Of a stretch of DNA of 64,000 bases, positions 11,056-23,635 are shown piece after piece (the first letter of the stretch is position 1; each line of letters opens with the position of its first letter). Under the pieces are notes generated by a model, which saw only the letters and a list, made by a program, of their open reading frames with translations, had not been told where the DNA came from and searched no databases. Source of the DNA: Humulus lupulus (taxonomy: Eukaryota; Streptophyta; Magnoliopsida; Rosales; Cannabaceae). The stretch spans positions 93,577,071 to 93,641,070 of the forward strand of contig NC_084793.1 of NCBI RefSeq assembly GCF_963169125.1, in the 5' to 3' direction. Made by a program: the position numbers and the translations under genes.

Positions 11056-11813
11056 TATATATATAATAAAATGAATTACAGTTCTATAGTATATATAAAT
11101 ATTTATATCAATAATCTCTACATATGTGACATCTAAATACAACATTGACATTGTTATATATTTACATGACTACTAACATATGTATATAAAAATTACAATA
11201 ATATTTAAAAAGAAATTAATAAAAAAATAAAAAGAATAGAAAAAGTCATAGTGTAGAGTAGTAAACATGCATAAACAATTTTGATTAATTAATTAATTTT
11301 TGTTTAAGTTTATGTTTATTCTAGTTTTTGAATTTGACAATGACAACAAGAGATTATATATTATATGTTTAATATAATATTAATATTATACGTGAACTTT
11401 AAAGTTAAGTTTGTTGCTAGTTGATAGTCGATTATATTATATTATATGTTTTATATGATATTATTATAATACGTAAATTTTAAATTTAAGTTTAATTAAA
11501 TTTTATTTAAGTTATAAAACGTATGTTTTTATTATTTTAAATAATTATCATTGTAAAATATCTCAAAAATATTATATTTTAATTTGTTTAATTATTTATT
11601 TATTTTATTTATGTTTAAGTTAATATCTTAAAAATATCCAATTTTAATTTGTTTAATTGTTTATTTATTAAATTTTATTTAAGTTTAAGTCATGTTTACA
11701 ATCTACAGTTAAATATAAGAATGTTTCGTTAAAGTTAAAAGAAAAAAAATAAAAAACTGTTAAAACCAAGAATTTCCGTTATCTACACACTTTTTATATA
11801 GACGAGATATATA

Positions 11814-12704
11814 CTAGGTAGAAGCAACGTGTCATGCACGTTTGCTTAGTTTTAAAGTTGTAAACATTGTCTTTAATTTTATTAAAAATTGGTTCACTAT
11901 TTTTTCTAAATATATATATATATATAATAGAATGAATTATAATTCTATAGTATATATAAATATTTATATCAATAATCTCTACATATATGACATCTAAACA
12001 CAACATTGACATAGATATATATTTACATAGCTACATGACGTATATGTAAAATACAATAATATTTAAACAGAAATTAATAATAGAAATAAAATAATAATAG
12101 AAAAAGTCATAGTGTAGAGAGTAGTATACATGCATCAACTATTTTTAGTTTCTAATGTATCTCACAATGTCCTTTGGTAAATTTGATGAAGAAAAAGTGC
12201 TCCAATCACTGGATAAAAAACAAACTATCACACAAATTTATGAGATAAAAAAATAATGTATGCCTTTATTATTTAAAAATAAATATGATTTAATTATTTA
12301 AATTATCATAAAATATCTTTAAAATATCCTATTTTAATTAATTTATTTATTTATATTTGTTTAAGTTTTTTTTTTGAATTTAGTAGTGACAGCAAAATAT
12401 TATATATTATATGTTTAATATAATATTAAGTTTAATTAAATTTTATTTAAATTATTAAATATATGGTTTTAAAATTTTTAAATAATTATCATTGTAAAAT
12501 ATCTTGAAAATATCCTATTTTAAAATTTTTAATTATTTATTTATTTAATTTTATTTACGTTTAATTCATGTTTGCAATATACCATTAAATATAAGAATAT
12601 TCTGTTAAATATAACAATATTTCGTTAAAGTTAACGGAAAAAAATAAAAAATCGTTAAAACCAAGAATTTCCGTTATCTACACACTTTTTATATAGAATA
12701 AATA
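11814..12704 (-). mobile_element. Non-autonomous Helitron-like element, copy 3, full length
   Basis: The minus-strand 3' end is a hairpin with the arms GCAAACGTG and CACGTTGC (plus-strand GCAACGTGTCATGCACGTTT at about 11823), six bases, then CTAG at 11817-11814 followed by T. These are the standard Helitron 3' features. The 5' end near 12704 (TCTATATAAAAAGTGTGTAG) matches the other copies except for its first few bases. Length is about 890 bp and there is no protein. It abuts copy 2 head to tail, with only ATATA between the end of one and the start of the next. Confidence 0.75.
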
Positions 12705-12706
12705 TA

Positions 12707-13735
12707 TCTCTTCTATATAATAAGTGTGTAGATAACGAAAATTCTTGGTTTTAACAGCTTATTTTGTTAACTTTAATAGAATATTTTAAATATTTAATGG
12801 AATATACTTTTAAAACTAACTTAAAATTAGATATTTATCAATTATATTAATATAAATTCAAATATTATAAAATATTATTATTATACTAATATTTAATATA
12901 AGACTACAAATTATATTAATATAAATTCAAATTCAAATATTATAAAATATCATTATTATAATAATATATAATACAAAACGAGATATTTAATAACTATATT
13001 AATATAAATTTAAATACTATAAAATATTATTATTATCCTATTTTCTTGGTTTTAACAATTTTTTATTTTTTATTTTTAACTTTAACATAATATTCTTATA
13101 TTTAACGGTAGATTGTAAACATGACTTAAACTTAAATAAAATTAAATAAACAAATTAAAATATGATATTTTTGAAATATTTTACACTGGTAATTATTTAA
13201 AAATAATAAAACCATATATTTAATAACTCAAATAAAATTTAATTAAACTTAAACTTAATATTATATTAAACATATAATATATAATTTTTTGTTGTCACTG
13301 CCAAAATACAACAAACGTAAACTTAGACAAAAATAAATCAATTAATTAATTAACATAGAATATTTTTAAGATATTTTATGATAATTTAAATAATTAAATC
13401 ATATTTCTTTAATATATAATAAAGTCATACATATCATTTTTTTATCTTATAAATTTGTGTGATAGTTTGTTTATTATCAAGTGATTGGAACTCTTTTTCT
13501 TCATCAAATTCACCAAAGGACATTGTGAGATACATTAGAAACTAAAAATAGTTAATGCATGTATACTACTATCTACACTATAATTTTTTCTATTCTTATT
13601 TTATTTCTATTATTTATTTCTTTTTAAATATTATTGTATTTTATATCTATGTCATGTAGCCATGTAAATATATATATGTCAACGCTGTGTTTAGATGTCA
13701 TAATTTATTTTATTATATATATTATTAAAAAAGTA
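12707..13735 (+). mobile_element. Helitron-like element, copy 4, rearranged, head to head with copy 3
   Basis: It starts TCTCTTCTATATAATAAGTG at 12707 and reads away from copy 3, so the two 5' ends form an inverted pair of about 60 bp (CTACACACTTTTTATATAGA against its reverse). At 13040 the family's CTTGGTTTTAAC block restarts, showing an internal rearrangement. The segment 13040-13700 matches the inside of copy 3 in reverse. Similarity fades near 13735 with no CTAG end. Confidence 0.55.
12835..13038 (+). repeat. AT-rich tandem repeat, about 3 units
   Basis: The block ATTATATTAATATAAATTCA followed by AATATTATAAAATATTATTA recurs near 12845, 12910 and 12990 with drift. It lies between the start of Helitron copy 4 and the restart of family sequence at 13040. 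Confidence 0.55.
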
Positions 13736-15764
13736 ATACATGTTGATTCTGTACAGTGTATATATATAAATCATAAAAAATATATATATAAGAATGAAGG
13801 AGGGGCGAGTCAAATGTTTAGTTCTAATTAAAACAGGGCTGCTCTTGGAAAAATAAAAATAAATTAGGGCTGCTACTTTTATTTTTATAACTTTATATTT
13901 CTTCTTTTTTATTATTATTTTAATACCAAAATTATATATAATTCGGGCGTAATTTTGACTCAATAAATGTGTATTTCGAGTTCAAATTGACACTCCGGCC
14001 GGCCTACTTATGAAGTAAAAATGTCACTCATGACATGATCAATATATCATAACATTATATAAAGTTCACCTTTCGAATATTTCCTTCTAATTATAATTTA
14101 TATCGATATATATATAACGTATAATATATGTACTCTGAATAGTATCCATATTCTTTCGTTGATTGAATCCAAAACTTTATCCTCTTGATATTGTCATGTT
14201 TGACACGCTGATTCAAAGACAAAGTTCCAATCTCAAATTTTGTCTATCTTTTTAACTTTACCAATAAATATTCCAATAGTTTGAAGAAAAAAAAAGTTTC
14301 CTAATAAATATCTCTAGTTCTCCAGCCGGTGATGCATGAATCACATTTATGAAGTGGGATTTTTTTATTTTTGGCTGAAATCAAAAATGATTTTCATTTA
14401 TGGGGCGAGAGTTGATCCTTTTAAAGTTCAACTGCCATATTTCCCTTTCTTCTAATAAGAAGAAGAGTAAAGTAACTCTTTCCAAGTTGTTATATGGGTC
14501 CAATTCCAAAGCCACGTCACTTTGGTTGCCAAGCAATTTTTATATTTTTATTTTTTTATATTTTTTTGAAGATATCTTCTATCATATTTGGTTGGTTGGC
14601 TGGCAGTGACCAAAGAAGCTTAGCTAGCTAAACACTCGTCAATTATGCAAGTCCTTATAAAATTAATGTTGGAATTGGCCTCCATTTGGGAGTGTTCTCA
14701 GTTGCTTCCCATAGTTTGGCCTGATTTTATTCACAAGTGAAGAAAATCATTTTGATTGGTTAAAACAATTGAGCATTAATTAATGTCTAACTATACATAG
14801 TTTATAGTATATATAAAAACTCGTGTAAATATTTGGTCTCAGTCCACTCCCATCCCATGACCACGAGGTTAATAAGATTTGACCTTATCTCACAGAAAAC
14901 TCGTGGAAGCTGTTATTATGACTATTAGAGTTTAGGTAATTAATTAATCCATGTATAAAGAATGAGGTTAAATGTGGATTAATATGGGAAAAGAGTTTTA
15001 TATTACCATTGGTTCAATTATGACAGCTTCTAAAACCTTATGGATAATACTAGGGTAGGTACTTCAAAAGTCATAAAGAATGAATATATAATACAAAAAT
15101 TAAATTGTACACTGTATTTTGTCATTTGTGTTCAATGAATCTTTCCACATCTTATTATTATTGTTATTTAGATAATTGGAGAATCTAGATGGTGGCTAAT
15201 TTTGAGCTTAAGTTTCATGTAAGCTACAGTACTAGTCACGTTGTTCGCACCTTCTTTTATTCATTTAATTTAGTCCTTTGACTTTAATTTAAATCTTTAT
15301 ATACACACGTATAATATTGGTCCACTATTAAAGATTATATTTTTTTTATTGCAATATGTGGGGTGTGGGGGCATGTCTGAGCTGAGCTGGGTTGGGCTGG
15401 CCATGGCATACTCAATGTTCATTTACACTTCAAACCAACTCATAAACAGGTAGAAGCATTTTTAGACATGTAAAGGAGTGCCTATGTATAGCTAGAGAGA
15501 AAAATGAATGCATTTCAGGATTGAACAATACAATCAAAATTTAATAACTTATTTGTTACATAAAAACTAATTTTAGTGGCCTAAGATAAATCAATCATAA
15601 TCTTTTTTTGGGATAGAATCTTGTTTTATTTTTCTTTATTTATATTAGTTGTAAATAGCATCTTAGTAGTTATTAATTTATTGTTTTTTTAAGAATATTT
15701 TCTCAATTTTTCCTTATTGAAATAAGTATGGAGAGATATTTAATCTCAATTTCCAATTAAAAAA
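13736..15764. other. Unassigned AT-rich sequence, 2 kb
   Basis: No reading frame above 90 codons and no repeat shared with the rest of the window. Segments such as 14400-14720 are less AT-rich and contain AGCTTAGCTAGCTAAAC near 14618, but I see no gene structure or RNA gene. Confidence 0.5.
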
Positions 15765-16522
15765 AAGAAGAGAAAATTACATTTTATATTACATTTTGAA
15801 TAGAGTTTGTAAAAATGTGTCTTTTTTTCAAGAAAATTTAATTTACGGTTTTTTTTTTAAGAATTTTCACTTTTATGGGTTTAGTTTCCCTTATTTTTGT
15901 ATAAAAGTTTGTTTATGCTATAGTTTTACTCTTAATCAAGTTTTATTAATTTGGAAGGGTATGTTTGTAATTTGATTATTTTTTTAGCTTATTTAATTTT
16001 TTATATTAATTTTATATAACTATTTTTATATTAAATTTTTCTTTGGTTGTTTTGCAAATTTTATTTTATTTTATTTTATTTTTGTAATATGAATTGGGTT
16101 TATTATTTTTTTATTTATCATAAACATTTTTTCCTTTTTTTAGATTGTACGTTTTTTTTCAAAGCTTGGGTAAGGTAACTAGTTACTTGATTGATTTTCC
16201 ACATTTATGTAAAAAAAAATCCTAGAGTTAGGTTAAACAACATGTATCAGAAGGGGTAACCAGTTACTTGTTTAATTTTTCACAGTTAAGTTAAAAAAAA
16301 GGTCATAGAGCTAGGTTAAATAACATATATCAGGAGGGGTAACCAGTTACCCTGAGAGTAGTAACATTCTGCCATAAGAGGGATAACCAGTTACCATAAG
16401 AGGGGTGACAGGTCACTCATATTAGAAATGAAATGAAACTTCAAATTTGAAGGAAAAAAAAGGAAAAACATTTCATTAAAAAAGAAAGAAGAAGTAAGTA
16501 TGATTTTAGTAACATAAGTAAC

Positions 16523-18057
16523 TGATTAGTGATGAAAAATATACATTTATTGATTTTAATAGTTAAAATAAATTAAGTTTTAATTAATATTTTCATGGAA
16601 TTAATATGATTTATTTTATAAACGAAAATATTTGATTAGGACTTAATTTATTATTATTTTGTAGGAATTAAATTTGTATTTTGGCACTTTGAAACTGAGA
16701 GAAGAGAAAACAATTAAATCTAAAAAAGAGAATAGAAAAATAGCATTTTTCTTGAAACAAAAGGGCCCAGCCGAAGGAGAAGCCCAGCCCAGCTGCCTAG
16801 AGGCCCACCTGCCCAACGCCACCTGGCGCGCTCCTGCAGTGCCACGCGTCCCAGCCTCAGCTCCCTAACCCGGTTGGCGACCCGCATGACCCGCCCAGCG
16901 ACCCGCCTCTCTCCAACCTTCTCTTCCCCCAGCCAGCGCCCACATGGCGCCTCCCCATTGGCTGCCGATTAAGTCAAACCCACCTCTGCCACCAGCCACC
17001 TTCAACCCAAGTTTTGTGGGTAATGGGCCTTGCACATTCCTATTTTGAGCTTCAAAACTTTTTTTTTTTTTTTTTTTTATGTTTTAGAAAAAGAGAAAAT
17101 TGACCATTCACCAAAATAGCTAAGTTAATATTAATAGTAAGATTTGATTTTTTAAAATCATATTTTATCATTAATATTTCAGATTTATTGTGTAACCCCC
17201 ATTTGTTGTTTAATTTATTTTTAGTCATTTTCTCCCTCTATAAATAGGAATTCTTTCTTTCACATGGATATGTAATTTTTAGAGTAAAGAAACTATAGCA
17301 AAATTTCTACTCATATTTTCTTCTTAGAGTTTTGTGAGAATCATGAGCATAATGGCCTAATCTTCGTAGGAAGGTTAGGGATGATTTCATATGCTAGTGA
17401 TGTTATTTTGCTACTTTGATTTACTATGTTATTAATATAATGTATTTGAGTTATTTATGTTCTTTCATCCTCATCTCTATTTTGTTATCTTTATTTACTT
17501 GCACTAATAGTATATAGGATTAGTCATGTTCTTTCTATGTGCTTCCAATTAGTAAAAGTAATATCGATACATAATTTTATGTCCAATCTTCTATTGCATT
17601 ATTGCCCTTGGGTATTTTGTCATTTTTAGATTTTTCATAAGATTAACATTGTGCTCCAAAGTAAAGAACTTTATAACTCAAATAATATGGACTTTAATTT
17701 AGAAAATAATATGGACTTTAATGTTAGATTTCCAAGTAAATGTTGGGATGTGAACTATTTACTTGTGTATTTTTGTAAATCAAGTATCTAAGTAACCAAA
17801 CAAGCATATGAATGATTCTTAAAACATTTTTATTTCTCAAACTATTGATTACACCTTACTTTTATTTCACTTATCTTATTTTATCATTTCATCAAAAAGA
17901 CAACATCAAAATCTCAAATCTCTTTTCATTTCCATTTTTATTTATTTCATGTTTATTTTATACTAATCTTTTGGTTTTAGGTTACCTCCTTGTGAATCGA
18001 CCGCCCGATTTTACTACAACTACCGCTTAGTGATAGTCACATTTTGGGCGTTAAATA
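16523..18057 (+). mobile_element. LTR-like insertion (probable solo LTR), 1.5 kb
   Basis: It interrupts the repeat family. The flanks GTAAC at 16518-16522 and 18058-18062 form a 5 bp duplication. It starts TGATTAGTGATG. The right edge ends TTAAATA rather than CA, so that end is mutated or slightly misplaced. A TATA box at 17239-17246 and a long AT-rich leader follow a GC-rich patch (16766-16935). Its U3 resembles, on the opposite strand, the LTR that was split by the CACTA element (32340-32720), so both belong to one family. Confidence 0.6.
17239..17246 (+). promoter_or_regulatory. LTR TATA box
   Basis: TATAAATA follows a CTCCC-rich patch in the middle of the LTR-like insertion 16523-18057. 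Confidence 0.6.
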
Positions 18058-18906
18058 GTAACATGTTACCATAAGGAACCCAGAAATATACACACACATC
18101 AGAACGTAAAGGTAACCAGTTGCCCCCAGAAATATACACACAAAGAACGTGAAGGTAACCAGTTCCCACAAGCCTGAAGACAGAAAAAAAAAAAAATAGA
18201 TCCGACCACGAACCACCCTCCTCCCTCGCCTCTGACCACCACTAGAACCCCCATCCCCTGCGCGCAAAACCTCGTCGTAACCCTAGCCATCCCCGTTGTT
18301 TTGTGCAGATCTGAGCACCACAGATCACACTCGGCCCAGACACTACCCTTCTCCCTTGCCTCCGACCACCACCAGAACATCCCCTGCCTCAGCCTAGCCC
18401 CGTCATTTTGGATTTAGGGGTTGGAGAATGGAATCGCGCAGAGATGCGCAAATTGGGGTTGGGTTCATCGATGGTGCGACTGGGTATTCTAGCTAGGTTT
18501 CGCGGAGGTGCACGCCTAAGGTGAATTGCTGGTGGTGAGAGTGGGTGGCCGAAGATGATGGTGGAGATGGTGAGGCATGCGAGTGGAAGACAAGGGGGTG
18601 GAAGCTAGGGCAAAAGGAAAGAGAAGAGAGATGGGAGAGAGAGAACCGTGAAGCTGGGTTTGGAGTGATAAAGGGTTTGTGTGGCTGAGGTTTGAGAGAG
18701 AGAAGAGTGAAATGCTAATTTACAATAGTACCCCTGTTTGGTTGATGTGCTTTAGTTTTAAATTTAACTTCCATATTTTAGTTAGCTAGTAATTGTGTTT
18801 CTCATACTTTTTTTTTTAACAAATTTTCCCATACAAATTAGGAAATGTATAATTCCCATATTTTTGCACAGTGATGGCATAAAAGCCATATTTTTGAAAA
18901 ATTCCC

Positions 18907-19836
18907 AACATTAAATTTGAAGGAAAAAGAGGAAGAACACTTGATTAAAAAAGAAAGAAGAAGAAACTATGATTTTGGTAACATAAGTAACTAGTTACTA
19001 TAAAGAACGAAGAAATATACACATACATCAGAACGTGAAGGCAACCAGTTACCCCCAGAAATATACACACAAATAACGTGAAGATAACCAGTTACCACAG
19101 ACCTGAAGATAGAATTAAAAATATCTGACCATAAACCACCCTCCTCCCTCGCCTCCAATCACCACCAGAACCCCCCCATCCCCTACGCACAGAACCCCGT
19201 CCCAACCCTAACCATCCCTATTGTTTTTCACTGCTCCGAGCACCACGGATCGCACTCAGCCCATACACAACCCTTCTCCCTCCCCTCCAACCACCACGAC
19301 ACATCCCTCGCCTCAGCCTAGCCCCGTCGTTTTGGATTTGGGGGCTCACGAATGAAATAGCGCAGAGATGAGCAGATTGGGGTTGGATTCGTCGATGGCG
19401 CGGTTGGGAGTTCTGGCTGGGTTTCGCGGAGGTGCACACCTAAGGTGAATCGAGGTGGTGAGGGTGGGTGGCCAAAGATGATGGTGGAGATGGTGAGGCA
19501 GGCGAGTGGAAGACAAGGGAGGTGGCAGCTAGGGCAAAAGGAAAGAGAAGAGAGATGGGAGAGAGAGAATCGTGCGACTGGGTTTGGAGAGAGAAATGTT
19601 TTGTGTGGCTCGGGTTTGAGAAGGAGAAGAGTGGAATGCTAATTTACAATAGTACCATGTTTGACTGATGTGTTTTGGTTTTAAATTTATCTTCCATATT
19701 TTAGTTAGCTGGTAATTATGTTTCCTATACTTTATTTATTTTTTTAATAAATTTTCCCATACAAATTAGGAAAAATATAATTCTTATATTTTTGCACAAT
19801 GATGGCATAAAAACCATATTTTTGAAAAATTCCCTA
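18907..19836 (+). mobile_element. GGTAACCAGTTACC repeat family, copy B, partial tandem duplicate
   Basis: It begins directly at the end of copy A with internal family sequence (AAATTTGAAGGAAAAAGAGG, matching 16443 onward) and repeats everything to the same end (TATTTTTGAAAAATTCCC). It shares the GC-rich block of copy A (here about 19130-19640) at roughly 90% identity by eye. It lacks the solo LTR, so it shows the pre-insertion state of copy A. Confidence 0.65.
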
Positions 19837-20581
19837 AAATAATGATGAAGTGAAATTGATGTTGTAAAACTTTGTACAATTTTTGGACTAAGAAAACCCA
19901 TTATAGATTATAATGTTAATGTTCGAGATTATTAGTTTTGGGCTGATCACATAATTTGATAGAATGTCCAAGGAGACTATCTATTTATTTAGAAAAATAG
20001 CACTTATTATGATTTCTAATAATACCATTAACATAATGTGGTTGTTCAACAATATTATGTGTTTAGACTAGTCAACATATTCATTTTCAATGTTGGGCTG
20101 TCAAAATTAGGGTAGAAACCCAATAACAAACAAAGAAATGTAATATCATGCACCTCAAAATAGAGAAAAAGGAAGAAAGAAATGAAGAAAGAGGAGTTTA
20201 TTCAAATGTGTATATGTTGTATGGATATACACTACTCATAGAGCTGGTAATTGGCAATGATAATAATAATGGTAGCAACCACATATAATGAATATAAATG
20301 GTATGTTGAATAGGACTTGGATTCCAAACCGCTCAGTACTTTAGCGGATTGGGTTACGCCTGTAATTTTATATTAATAGTTTCATATTTTATGTGTTTTG
20401 ATGTGAAGGTTACACAAAATTGTACTTATCCGATTAAGTTTTATAAGGTTTGGGCCCACCATAAAATAAAGAATACAAATATTACTTGCAATAGCCGGTT
20501 TTGGTAACCGGATTATCATTTTTGGATTTAAAAAATTGTTTTTAAATGTTATTGTAGTTTGCACTCAATATTTTGTTACTT
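19837..20581. other. Unassigned AT-rich sequence
   Basis: About 740 bp with no gene, no clear repeat and no RNA gene. A short CCGGTT/AACCGG inverted pair near 20495-20513 is the only structure noted. Confidence 0.5.
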
Positions 20582-20915
20582 AATTAAGAGTTTATATTTT
20601 TTTGGACTTTGTGTTTTGATAATTTTTTTTAACTATATATATTTGTAAAATGGTTTAAATAGATCCATGAATTTAATTTTAATGAAGAAAAAATTGAATA
20701 TAAGAACACAGTTGTTAGACAAAATAATTTTATTTTTGTTTTAAATTGTTAGTTTAGTGAATTATTTGTAATTTTAGCTCAAAAAAATTTGACCGAAATC
20801 GAATTTAGAGTTCTATTTGAATTATTTTATAAAACACACGGTCCAAAAAATCATTTGTCAAAACATAATGTCCAAATAATTAAGTGGACAAAACATAAAA
20901 TCCAAAAAAAATATA
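20582..20915. mobile_element. MITE-like element with terminal inverted repeats, copy 2
   Basis: It is a diverged copy of 8703-9041. The left end GAGTTTATATTTTTTTGGAC, then TTTGTGTTTTGAT, is inverted at the right as GTGGACAAAACATAAAATCC followed by AAAAAAAATATAATCCC. Internal blocks such as AATTGAATATAAGAACACAG also match copy 1. No coding sequence. Confidence 0.55.
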
Positions 20916-22089
20916 ATCCCTAAAATTAAAGGGGCTGAATGTAATTTCTCAAATTTGTCTAGATATGCATATTAGTAAGTTGGATGCACCAAAAAAGTAA
21001 TGCACATTATATACATGATAAAACACAAAGTTTTGAATTATTTTACACAATTATTGCACTAAAAATCACATTATTTTTACTGCATTAGAGATGTTTTAAT
21101 AATTTTTTAGTTAGAAAGAAGTTATTAAAGCTTTTGAGGTGCCTTTTTTGAGTAATAAAATGTCCTGTACGGATTGATTAAAAATGATATATTCATGTAA
21201 TATTTAATGAATTTAAAAATTACAACAATCATTACAAATCCAAAATAAATAAGTTTTACACTATGCAAGTGATGCTAATATGAAATTACACCATGCATTC
21301 TCCTGTTTGTTTCATTTCTTCCCTTAACAAAGATTCCAGCTAGGCTTTTTCCTTTTTAACTTCTGCGAACTTACATGTCCTGTAACCGAAAGAAAAATTA
21401 AGATACTAAAAAATACTCTTATCTCACAAATAATTATGTTCACCAAAAAATTAGTACAATTCAGTCGTTGATTAAGTCTGAAACTAATCAAGGTTGCTGA
21501 AATTACTATATTATGGTGAGATTGACAGCAATTGACATTGATCGTAGCATTTTGACTACTAATAGTCAAAGAGAACACTCTCAATTAGTGTAATTGTTAA
21601 TATTGAAATACCGTTCGTGGCAATTCGACAGTTGATTAGGTCTGAAATACCACATAATTAGTTAATATTTCTAGCTCCAGGACCTACCACATCGCTATGA
21701 GATCGACGACGATTGACACCGATCACAATCTTTTGACCACTAACAATTAACAAGAACACTTTTTCCTACGTACATTATCGATGATGCCTTCTTACTCCAT
21801 TATTAGTTAATCCTATATAGATAAGCTTTATTCGCCATTAAAGAACATTTTGTAAATGTGTTTATAGATACCAAATATTTTAAAATACTTTCACTTATAT
21901 ACTAATTATATTTTTCCAGCGGCAAAATATCAAATCATTATTAATAGTTTCACTTAAGTACCAACGCTTTTATTTTGGTAGCAATAATATCAAATCTCTA
22001 TTAATAGTTGCACTTAAGTACCAATTTTTTTGTCACGGCAATAATACCAAATATTTACTATTTTTAAAAGATAATTAATTCAAATATTC
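20916..22089. repeat. AT-rich sequence with two short tandem duplications
   Basis: A diverged duplication of about 150 bp covers roughly 21460-21590 and 21622-21770 (shared words TGATTAAGTCTGAAA / TGATTAGGTCTGAAA and TTTTGACTACTAA / TTTTGACCACTAA). A second array at about 21870-22055 has three units of about 60 bp containing CACTTAAGTACCAA. No gene is recognised. Confidence 0.55.
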
Positions 22090-23438
22090 CTAATAATTTT
22101 TAAAATGTATAAAATAAACGATGGATCCAAAATGGGTACATTTTAAATATGTGAATCGCAAGCACGCGAATTGTATATATAATATAGAGTTTGTGTAAGT
22201 AAGGATGTCGAACCCAAGTGAGTTGTCTAAAATAAAAAAAAAATTATTTTAAACCAACATTAATAAACTCTAACCTAGCTCCAAAGATTGATGATGAGAT
22301 ATTGTGACAAGAAAATCAAATAAAGGTAATAATAAAGAAAAGAACTTAAGATAATATATATATAACTAAATTAATAATTGTAAACAAGATGGTAGAAAAA
22401 AGATTATTAAGATAATAGAATCCACAAAATATAAGTTCAATAATATTTATAAGTACATTGATTCCTAAGTTTTACTAATAGAAGAAATTAATCAAAATAT
22501 CACTTATTCAAATTATATATTCTATTTGAGCACAAGTTATTATAGAAATATAAGATTTATCTTCACTTTTTAAGATATACTTTTAAAGTATTTAGTGTGA
22601 ATCAATCTAAAGAAACAACAAATAAATCAACGAATATTATTTATAAGCAAAACATAATATTTTTGTTATACGCATTTGATGTGCACAATTTAATGGCACG
22701 CCTTAATCAAATAATATTATGATTTTGTACTAATGAAGAACAAAGTGTAAATATGTGCTAACAATAAAAAATACTTGTTATTTAAGATGAAAGAAGATAT
22801 TTGAAGAAGAAAAATCCATAAACTTTGTTGCACAAATGGGAAATCAACATACAAAATAAATACTATCTAGTTACATATTGTTTCATCATCACCTTACTAA
22901 TCTTAAGAAAATTAGAAACTCATAACTAGAATAGAAATTACAAATCAAAGAGAATACATACTTGAAAAATATTCTTGAAAAATACTAAAATGGAGGAGGA
23001 AATGGTAGAAAAGATGATGGTAACCACAAATTAAGCACCCAAAAAATTGTCTTGAAATTACATATTTATAACCAAAATGAGAGTATTAAAATAATCAACT
23101 TAAATCAATTAAATAAAGTAAATATGACATGTAGATGTAAATTCTAGGAGTGTAATGATGATTTTGCAGTGAATTATGTAGAAAAGTTAGGTAAAAAATT
23201 TGCATTTTTGGACACAGGGACAGTTGATGGGCTCAAGGAGGAGGCACCTGGGTTTTGGTGGCTGTGGCAGCTGGGCCGTGGGCTTGGAGCAAGGCTAGGC
23301 AGGCCCAGTCGGGCTGGGGTGCGCAGGTGCAGGTCAGGCGGGCCTGGGCTTGTGGGCTTCAGCTCCTTGAGCTGAGGTTTTTTTCTTCTTCAGAAATATC
23401 ATTTCATTACAACAAAATAAGGGTTTTATGACTTTATT

Positions 23439-23635
23439 TGGGAGACATTGAAAGTCTACAATGTCTCCCAATTGGGAAGATGTTGTAGGCAGGGTCATTG
23501 AAGGAATATGTCTCAAGTCTCCCATCTCTCACGTCTCCCATTGGGAGAGGTGGGAGACTTCCCACCTCTCCCACTCGGAGATGTGGGAAGTCTCTCACCT
23601 CTCCCAATGGGAGACATTGAAAGTCTCCCAGATTT
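23439..23635 (+). repeat. Left subterminal repeats of the CACTA element
   Basis: At least eight direct and inverted copies of words like GGGAGACATTG, TCTCCCA and GGGAGACTTCCC lie within 200 bp. In En/Spm elements such arrays bind the regulatory protein that assembles the ends for excision. Confidence 0.85.

Larger units (their letters stand above)
10261..11807 (-). mobile_element. Non-autonomous Helitron-like element, copy 2, split by a solo LTR
   Basis: On the minus strand it starts TCTCGTCTATATAAAAAG at 11807 and ends CTAG at 10264-10261, followed by T, the canonical Helitron 3' end. The hairpin expected before the end is decayed here. Its body matches copy 3 (11814-12704) base for base over long stretches, for example GAATTATAATTCTATAGTAT. 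The solo LTR at 10468-11055 sits inside it. Without that insertion it is about 950 bp. No coding capacity. Confidence 0.68.
15765..18906 (+). mobile_element. GGTAACCAGTTACC repeat family, copy A, split by a solo LTR
   Basis: The first part (15765-16522) aligns with 50665-51290 and the last part (18058-18906) aligns with 18907-19836 and 52100-52258. A solo LTR lies between them. The copy contains many versions of the near-palindrome GGTAACCAGTTACC. The block 18190-18720 is GC-rich, first pyrimidine-rich and then purine-rich, and looks captured, but no protein family is recognised. It ends with CATATTTTTGAAAAATTCCC. No terminal inverted repeat or transposase is found, so the class is unknown. 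Confidence 0.55.
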
